In this document: positions 18,923 to 24,422 of the stretch, one piece after another
Position numbering within the stretch: the stretch's first letter is position 1
Layout: each line of letters opens with the position of its first letter
Assembly (NCBI GenBank): GCA_943704525.1
Contig: CALSCQ010003375.1
Span: forward strand, 1 to 24,422
Direction: 5' to 3'
DNA from: Pigoraptor vietnamica
Taxonomy: Eukaryota > Opisthokonta > Filasterea
DNA length: 24,422 nt
Made by a program: the position numbers and the translations under genes
Notes under the pieces: model-generated
The model's database searches: none
What the model was told of the DNA's origin: nothing
The model's input: the letters and a program-made list of their open reading frames with translations, nothing else

Positions 18923-18938
18923 TGTTGTCCAGACAACA
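18923..18938. promoter_or_regulatory. Near-palindrome upstream of the sterol reductase gene
   Basis: TGTTGTC-CA-GACAACA has 7-bp arms around a 2-base centre. It lies about 130 bp upstream of the sterol reductase start codon at 18796, where a dimeric transcription factor could bind. No known motif is claimed. Confidence 0.35.
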
Positions 18939-19015
18939 GTGCAAGTTGCGGTGATCCCTGGAGTCGCGTGATGCAGTGTCTGCGCACCGAACTGCTCGGA
19001 GCCGTCTTGTGGGCC

Positions 19016-19189
19016 TCTCAGTCACAGTCGAGTGAGAGAGCCCTCGGTTAGAGAGTTGCCGCCAGAGTTTGCATCTCAGTCACAGCCGAGTGAGAGAGCC
19101 CTCGGTTAGAGAGTTGCCGCCAGAGTTTGCATCTCAGTCACAGCCGAGTGAGAGAGCCCTCGGTTAGAGAGTTGCCGCCAGAGTTTGCC
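19016..19189. repeat. 58-bp minisatellite, 3 copies
   Basis: Three near-identical head-to-tail units start at 19016, 19074 and 19132, each with CGAGTGAGAGAGCCCTCGG. The first differs from the others by one base (GTCGAG versus GCCGAG), so the expansion is recent. Confidence 0.97.
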
Positions 19190-19340
19190 CGCAAACCACA
19201 CGCGTCCCAGCACAGGGGGGACATCTCGCCGTCATAAGCACGTGCATGTGACACCTCCCGCACTTTCAATGTTATCCAATTTAAATTCATTTGCAAAAAT
19301 GGCAATAAATCAGAAAGGCAATATTTACACACAAAAAAAT

Positions 19341-19370
19341 ACGGCGCTTCACCGACGGAATCGAACCCGC
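19341..19370 (-). other. Pol III B-box-like sequence followed by a T7 run
   Basis: On the minus strand GGTTCGATTCC (19357-19367) matches the eukaryotic B-box consensus exactly, and TATTTTTTT follows about 17 nt later, like a Pol III terminator. However, no cloverleaf could be built: the flanking T stem has two mismatches and no partner for an acceptor stem was found upstream. It could be a tRNA relic, a tRNA-derived repeat end or chance. Confidence 0.3.
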
Positions 19371-19408
19371 GACGCCCGCAAAACGCAGAAAAGCACACAG
19401 CATGGCCT

Positions 19409-21466
19409 CTACCGCCGCTTCGGGGGCGGGCCTGCCTTGGCCTTGATGCTCTGGCACTTTGGAATGTGTCGCTCTGCCGCCGCCTCGTTGAACTTGCGGC
19501 CGCAGTGCGGGCACGGCACGTAGTCGGGGTTCTCGGTGGGCGGCGGAGGGGGAAGGTCCGCGAGCTTGCCGCCGTTGGCCACGTGCTCCGACATCTCCTT
19601 CGCCGCGCGCACCGTCGCGATAAAGTTCTCGTGCTGCGTGCGCCACGACGCCTTCTGCTTGCGCCGCTCCACCTCCCGCTCGCGCTTCTCCGCCTCCCGC
19701 TTGGACCCCTTGAACTCCTCGAGTTCGGTGCCCTCGCGCCGCATCTTGCTTGCGTCAAACACCTTGCGCTTCTTTTTCGACGCCTTCGCGCACACATTCT
19801 GGTGCTTCGCGAGCCGGTCCAGCGCAAACCGCCGCCCGCACACGCTGCAGGGGCCCATCTCCCCGACTTCCTCCTGTTCCGCGGGAACCCCCTCGTCGTC
19901 GTCCCCAGCTGCCGCCGCAGCCGCCGCAGCCGCGCGCTCCTCGCGACGGCGCCGCTCTTCCTCCTCCTTCTGCTTGGCGGCCTGCGCCTGCTTTCGCTTC
20001 TGCTCCTTCGCGCGCTGCTCTGCCTCGCGTGCGTCGGCGTCCTCCTTCTCGCGCGCCCTCCTCTCTTCCTCCTCCTGTTGTTGCCTCTGCCGAGCCTCGC
20101 GTTGCCGCCGGTCCTCCTCCTCCTTCTGTTGCTTCGCCATCCGCTTGCGCTTCAGCTCCTTGATGCGCGCGAGCTCAGACGCGTCCGGCGCGTCGTCGTC
20201 CGCGGGTGCCTCGGCGCTCTCGGCCTCCCTCTCCCTCTCTTCCCTCCGCCGCCTCTCTTCGTCGTCGCGCTGCTTGGTGGCCGCCTGCTTGCGCTTTTGC
20301 TCCTTGATGCGGGCGAGCTCACTGGCCTCCCGCTCAAGCAAGTCCTTCAGCTCGGCCTCTTTCCGCGCGAGTTCCTCCATGCGCAAGCGGTCCGCGTCCG
20401 CCGCGCCGTCGTCCTCCTCGGTCTCGACGTGCCTCGCCTTCTTGCGGGAGGCCTTCTTCGGCGGCGGCACGGGCGGCTCCTCCTGCTGATCGTCGTAATC
20501 GTCTGCAGGGGGCGGCGGCGGAGGGGCCACCTTCTTCGCGCGCTTTGGCGGGGGCGGCGGCGGCGGCGCCTGCTCCTCGGCGTCCACGTCGTCGTCTTGA
20601 GGGGGCGGCGGTTGGGGCACGCGCCGCCGGGCGACGCGCTTGGGAGGCGGGCCCGGGGGTTCCTCGGGTTCGACGTACTCGTCCTGTGCTGGCGGCGGCG
20701 GCTGTTCCTTCTTACGCGACCGCTTTGCCGGGGGCGGCTGCGGCGGTGGCTGCGCGTCGTCGTACTGCGGGTCGTCATAGTGCGACTGCGGCTGGTTGAG
20801 GTTGCTGTAGCGCGTGTTGCGATGGCCCGCGCTGCCGCTGGGGGAAGGGGCGCCGATGGAGGGGATCACGCTGCGCTGCTTTGTGGAGGGCTCAAAGCGC
20901 GCCTTGGACGGGAGCGATTGCACGCGCTGGGCCTGCGCGTCGTACTGCTGCTGCTGTTGGGGCTGCTGTTGGGGCTGTGGCGGGGGAGGTGTGGAGTAGT
21001 CGCCCTGGTGCATTGACTGCTGCTGCTGAACGCGGCGGTAGTGGTGCTCGATCGGGGGGAGGTTCTTGTCGCCCTGCTGCTCACGCGCACGGCGCTCGCT
21101 GAAGAACGACCGAAGCGTCCCGCCGTTGGGAGGGCGCGTCGCGACGGGGATTCCAGCACCCCTCGACGCGACCGGGTGGCTCAGCACCTGGGGCGCCCCG
21201 TAGCCCCCCTGCTGTGTTTGATAGTGCTGCTGGGCGCCCATCTGCCGGTCGTACATCTCGCTGAGCCGGCGCTCCTTCTCCAAGAGAATTTTTCGCTGCA
21301 GCTGTTGCTGCATGAGCACGAGCCGCGAAGGCCGCTCGGCCCCCGCTCCATCGTCGTCGTACTGCGCACCCCCGCCGTACTGACCACGGGGCATGTACTG
21401 CGCGGTCGCTGCCATCCCCCCGTAGTGTTGCTGCTGTACGTGGCGAGGCATCGAGACGGCCGCCAT
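19409..21466 (-). CDS. ZC2HC1-like protein: disordered Q/P-rich N-terminus, charged coiled coil, two C2HC zinc fingers
   Basis: A single frame of 685 residues runs from MAAVSMPRHV (21466) to TAG at 19409-19411. Residues 1-200 are rich in Q, G, Y and P. Around 215-330, Pro runs alternate with KKxxRK and acidic D/E patches. Residues 340-525 are an almost uninterrupted R/E/K/Q coiled-coil-like stretch (ELARIKEQKRK recurs). Two ZC2HC fingers follow: C540-x2-C543-x12-H556-x3-C560 (CSVCGRRFALDRLAKH) and C652-x2-C655-x12-H668-x3-C672 (CPHCGRKFNEAAAERHIPKC), numbering within a residue. The second strongly resembles the metazoan ZC2HC1 finger. Family members are conserved in many flagellated protists and animals but their function is poorly known; a ciliary or cytoskeletal role is only a guess. 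No introns are seen, and repetitive coding DNA may allow length polymorphism. Confidence 0.87.
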   Translation of the reverse strand: MAAVSMPRHVQQQHYGGMAATAQYMPRGQYGGGAQYDDDGAGAERPSRLVLMQQQLQRKILLEKERRLSEMYDRQMGAQQHYQTQQGGYGAPQVLSHPVASRGAGIPVATRPPNGGTLRSFFSERRAREQQGDKNLPPIEHHYRRVQQQQSMHQGDYSTPPPPQPQQQPQQQQQYDAQAQRVQSLPSKARFEPSTKQRSVIPSIGAPSPSGSAGHRNTRYSNLNQPQSHYDDPQYDDAQPPPQPPPAKRSRKKEQPPPPAQDEYVEPEEPPGPPPKRVARRRVPQPPPPQDDDVDAEEQAPPPPPPPKRAKKVAPPPPPPADDYDDQQEEPPVPPPKKASRKKARHVETEEDDGAADADRLRMEELARKEAELKDLLEREASELARIKEQKRKQAATKQRDDEERRRREEREREAESAEAPADDDAPDASELARIKELKRKRMAKQQKEEEDRRQREARQRQQQEEEERRAREKEDADAREAEQRAKEQKRKQAQAAKQKEEEERRRREERAAAAAAAAAGDDDEGVPAEQEEVGEMGPCSVCGRRFALDRLAKHQNVCAKASKKKRKVFDASKMRREGTELEEFKGSKREAEKREREVERRKQKASWRTQHENFIATVRAAKEMSEHVANGGKLADLPPPPPTENPDYVPCPHCGRKFNEAAAERHIPKCQSIKAKAGPPPKRR

Positions 21467-21640
21467 TGCGCTCCGCGTTTGCGCGTGACTATGTCCCCCT
21501 CACCCGAAAAATCCGCGACAAACAGATTTCGGATGTGGCGATAGGTCGCCGCGACAGCGCGACCCTCACAAAATTGCACAAAGTACTATGAGAGATGCAC
21601 TTGAAGGGAGTTTGATGGTGCATGCGTTATTCGCATTTGC

Positions 21641-21664
21641 GTGTGTGTGTGTGTGTGTGTGTGT
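21641..21664. repeat. (GT)n microsatellite
   Basis: Twelve GT units about 175 bp upstream of the ZC2HC gene's start codon. Confidence 0.95.
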
Positions 21665-22012
21665 TGCGTGGGTAGTGTGAGTGCCTTGCACAGCGCGGAA
21701 GTGGAACACACTGGCATCAATCGCCACATTGCTGAGTCGCGAGATTCGACTTATTGCTCAAGTGTTCTAAGTATGGAATTGTATGGGATTTGAGGTCGAT
21801 TTACACTGTGTGTTTCACCAAAAGAAGTAGAGACGTCCAACCATAAATGTCCACTCGAAATCTCAACTTATTCGCACTTTTTGTGAACATTCGTCTTTGT
21901 GATTTATGCTTCTATTCTTGTTTTTGTCGAATTCTGGGATAAAGTAGTAAATCGATTGTCCACATTCCAATTTTGGTGGCGTCATTTTGTTACCTGGGAG
22001 ATTCACTCGAAA

Positions 22013-22083
22013 TGACGTCTATATGCGGTCATGTCAACGTGTTACAATATGTTACTCTGCATTATGTGACGTCCGTATGACGT
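22013..22083. promoter_or_regulatory. Cluster of three CRE-like TGACGT motifs
   Basis: TGACGTC occurs at 22013-22019 and 22067-22073, and TGACGT at 22078-22083. In animals and fungi TGACGT(CA) is the core bound by bZIP proteins of the CREB/ATF type. The cluster lies 230-300 bp upstream of the Exo70 start. Function in this organism is inferred only. Confidence 0.3.
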
Positions 22084-22313
22084 GTGTTTTGATGCGCCGA
22101 TTGCAAGTAAACTGTGTGTGCAACTGTGCGCATGACACATATAGCACACATATACTGCGTGGGTTTGTGTGCATGGTTTGTTCGTGTCGCGTACAGACGC
22201 GCGAGTCTCTTTTGTTTCGAGGCAGTCCCTTTCAACCCCTCGGATTGCCACACTTCACTGCATTTGCGCCGCCTGTCGGCGTTAAGTAACGTGGCGAGGT
22301 CGAAGCGTTCGCC

Positions 22314-24350
22314 ATGGCCGCCGTCGGCGCAAAAACGGCCGCAACGTACGTGTTAAAGAAGAAGACATGCATTGCTTTGTGTCTCTGAATCGCTCACGTA
22401 TTGACGGTAAAACGTGTCCGCTGAAGACATACATTGCTTTGTGTCTCTGGGTCGCTCATGTGTTGACGGTGCATCCCTTCGTGACGTGGCAGGGCCGTTG
22501 CGCTGAGCACGGAGGGCATCGCCGAGCGCAAGATGCAGATTGAAGCCAAGTTGCACAGCGACGAACAGAACATTCTCTTTCTCAAGGAGAGCTTGGAGCG
22601 ATCCGGGCGAACGACAAAAGCCATGGTGCGTGTACGGCATGGGAGTACCGTGTGTGTTATATGGGTGTGCGTGCGCGACGTATGGATCGCATGCGGGACA
22701 TTTGAGTGTGCGTGCGTGGGGTGGGTGTGCGTGTGTGGCGCATGTGTGCGTGCGCGTTGTCGGTGCTTGGTGACGTAAATGCGCGTGTGCGTTAAAAAAC
22801 GGATGCCGCACGAAGTGAACGTGTACTCCGATCATGTCCGCTGTGCGCGTTATTTTGTGTGTCCTTTTTGTGTGCGTAATGCGACGTGTTCGTATGGCTG
22901 TTTGAGATGCGTGCACTGACAGCGTCTCCCTGCTCAGCTCGACCTCCTCTCGTCGTTTGAAGAGCGGCTGTTGACACTGGAGGCTTCCATTCGACCGATC
23001 CACCTGGACACGCTGTCGCTTACGCGCGCGCAAGAGAGTATCCGCCAGCGCGCACGTGTTGAATCCCATGCACACACGCATGTTTGTACCCGCGTATGCA
23101 GTCGCATAGGGTCCCGCACGCACGATAGAACCGCTGCCACACGAACACCACGTGCGCACCGCATTCCGCACTACTCACGGCCCACACATACTCTGCGTGC
23201 GTGTTAATCGGCGTACGCATCGCGCTTTTTATTGTGCCCTCTGTTGCGTTAATATTGCGCCTTGACGGCATTTCGGCAGACATCATCACGACCGTCAAGG
23301 GCATCGATGGCGTCCTCGCCTATTACGATGTGCACAACGAGGTCAAGGCAACCGTGGAGAGGGGGTGCGCATTTGTGTCGACGTGTGCGCGCGTGTCTGC
23401 ATATTCGCGTGTTCGCGTGCGCTTGTGTCCTTGTGTGCTTGTGTGTGTGTTGCCTTCTGGATTGTGCGTATGTGTGTTTTGTGTATCGAAAATTATGTGT
23501 TTCTGCGTAAGGGAGGGCGCGAGTGATGCGTGGTTCGAGTGCATGTTTCTGCGTGGCTGTGCGTAGGTGCGGCTGAGTGTGATCCCTCGCAGCGTCCAAG
23601 CGCAACTCCACAGTTACATCGACAGCATGGAGCGCATCGCAAAGGCATTGCAGTACTTTCAACGCGCGGCGCCGCTCGGCGCAGACAAGACAATCGCGAA
23701 GCTGGTGATTACACCCATTCCCCCTTCACACGCAGACATACACACACAACCACCCACCCGCCCACACACACACACACACACACACACACGCGTGCGCGCA
23801 CGCACGCGCAGATGCACAGTCAACTGCAGGTGTAGTCCCTTGTTGTCGAGTGCACGTGGCAGTCGCGAAATTGGATCACAAGCGCATTGACGCTTCGCAC
23901 ACATGCTCCCGCCGCACGATGCACGCTTCCTATTTATGCTGAGCATGTCTGCGCGTGTGTGCGTGTCTGTGCCTCGCAGAAGGGACTTTTCGAGCAGGGC
24001 GTGTCCAATTTGGAGGGCGAATTCAAAACGGTGCTTCTCACAAACAGCAAGGCAGTCGATGTCGGCGGCCTGTTGGAAATGGGTAGGTCACTGTGCTGAC
24101 TTGTGTGGGTCTCTATCAGTGCGTGTGTGTACCTACATTTCTGTGGTTATTGATTGTGCAAGAGATGTACTTGAGCGCTGTTGTGTGCTTGTGCGCGTGT
24201 GCGAATGCTTCGCGTGCAACGTGCCACTGCGAGCACGTGACTTACCGACATGTCTCCAACAGAGTCTGGTGCCGAACTTCCGAGTGCAATGGAAGACGCC
24301 GTTGTGGAACGCCTGGCGAACATTGCGGACTGGCTCTGCCGCGTCAACAA
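22314..24350 (+). CDS. EXO70: Exocyst complex component Exo70, N-terminal part (7 exons; continues past right edge)
   Basis: Exons 22314-22345, 22493-22625, 22938-23037, 23280-23364, 23578-23704, 23980-24082 and 24263-24350 join in phase to 222 codons plus two bases. Exo70 helps tether secretory vesicles to the plasma membrane, binding PI(4,5)P2 and Rho GTPases. Start context GCCATGG at 22314 is strong. The order of N-terminal landmarks follows the family: a coiled-coil start (LLSSFEERLLTLEASIRPIH), ENIITTVKGIDGVLAYYDV, SYIDSMERIAKALQYF (compare EYLGSMAKIQKAVEYF in animals), then KGLFEQGVSNLEGEFKTVL, where family members have a similar ERG..LE.EF block, and LANIADWL. The acceptor of exon 5 is chosen at 23576-23577 because the alternative at 23565-23566 breaks phase with the exon 4 donor. 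The C-terminal membrane-binding helical bundles lie outside the window. Confidence 0.92.
22361..22470. repeat. 62-bp tandem duplication in Exo70 intron 1
   Basis: GAAGACAT(G/A)CATTGCTTTG begins at 22361 and again at 22423. The two copies differ at only a few positions over about 48 bp and fill most of the 147-bp intron. Confidence 0.93.
23756..23800. repeat. (CA)n microsatellite in Exo70 intron 5
   Basis: CA repeats merging into CG-rich alternating sequence, between exons 23578-23704 and 23980-24082. Confidence 0.92.
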
Positions 24351-24362
24351 GTGGGTGTCGGC

Positions 24363-24363
<1 letters not shown>

Positions 24364-24422
<59 letters not shown>
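24364..24422. repeat. (CT)n microsatellite at right edge
   Basis: Uninterrupted CT repeat to the end of the window, starting 13 bp into Exo70 intron 7 (donor GTGGGT at 24351). It probably marks a contig break. Confidence 0.97.

Larger units (their letters stand above)
18797..19408. other. Spacer between sterol reductase and ZC2HC genes
   Basis: No coding region. It holds the sterol reductase promoter on the minus strand, a near-palindrome at 18923-18938, three 58-bp tandem units (19016-19189), and a B-box-like element with a T7 run in the 3' flank of the ZC2HC gene. Confidence 0.6.
21467..22313. other. Divergent promoter region between ZC2HC and Exo70 genes
   Basis: About 0.85 kb with no supported gene. 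It contains a (GT)n tract at 21641-21664, a relatively AT-rich part at about 21740-22080, and three TGACGT motifs at 22013, 22067 and 22078. Confidence 0.6.

Noticed and set aside
19016-19189. CRISPR-like array
   Set aside because: The repeats are directly contiguous with no unique spacers, in a eukaryotic genome.
19341-19420. A functional tRNA gene
   Set aside because: Despite a perfect B box and a T run, the T stem has two mismatches, no acceptor-stem partner is present and no anticodon arm with U33 could be drawn.
19466-21016. Long plus-strand open frame, 516 codons, opposite the ZC2HC gene
   Set aside because: It is the mirror of a GC-rich, R/E/K-rich coding region; its product is Leu/Arg low complexity with no domain, whereas the minus strand encodes two clear zinc fingers.

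Overview
This window is nuclear DNA from a eukaryote, most likely a GC-rich, intron-rich unicellular protist. Coding exons are strongly G/C-biased, spliceosomal introns are mostly 100-400 bp and bounded by GT...AG (donors usually GTGCGT, GTGAGT or GTGGGT), and dinucleotide microsatellites, mainly (CA/GT)n, are scattered through introns and spacers. The lineage cannot be fixed from the sequence; a choanoflagellate, another holozoan or an apusomonad-like flagellate would all fit. The window starts inside (CA)n and ends inside (CT)n, so it may be a contig broken at microsatellites, and the first and last genes are incomplete. All gene models were assembled by eye from reading frame, splice sites and phase agreement.

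Layout: (1) 148-3465, minus: a five-exon piece of an unrecognised protein with a Cys4 zinc-ribbon-like motif and a His-rich tract. (2) 4672-6416, plus: an SR splicing factor of the RRM + CCHC zinc knuckle + RS type (SRSF7/RSZ22-like), probably with a 5'-UTR intron that coincides with an AT-rich island. (3) 7609-11731, plus: a 1015-residue receptor-type cyclic nucleotide phosphodiesterase, with an N-terminal hydrophobic segment, a periplasmic-binding-protein/ANF-receptor-like ectodomain, an EGF-like module, one membrane span and a class I PDE domain. (4) 12656-14905, minus: a single-exon type II membrane protein joining an EF-hand loop, a GT25-like domain and a GT2-like domain. (5) 15590-18796, minus: an eight-exon sterol reductase of the ERG4/ERG24 family. 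(6) 19409-21466, minus: a single-exon low-complexity/coiled-coil protein ending in two ZC2HC zinc fingers. (7) 22314-24350, plus: the first seven exons of exocyst subunit Exo70.

The genes are not an operon and share no obvious pathway. Genes 1/2 and 6/7 are divergent pairs with roughly 0.8-1.2 kb shared upstream regions; genes 3 and 4 converge. The most unusual items are the receptor-PDE fusion, the EF-hand/GT25/GT2 fusion, and a 45-bp sequence found in two or three introns of minus-strand genes, always in the same orientation relative to transcription. Minisatellites of 51-73 bp sit in four places (a gene end, two introns and a spacer), and several introns have CA repeats next to the 3' splice site instead of a pyrimidine tract. 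No virus-like element, transposon with coding capacity, rRNA or convincing tRNA was seen.
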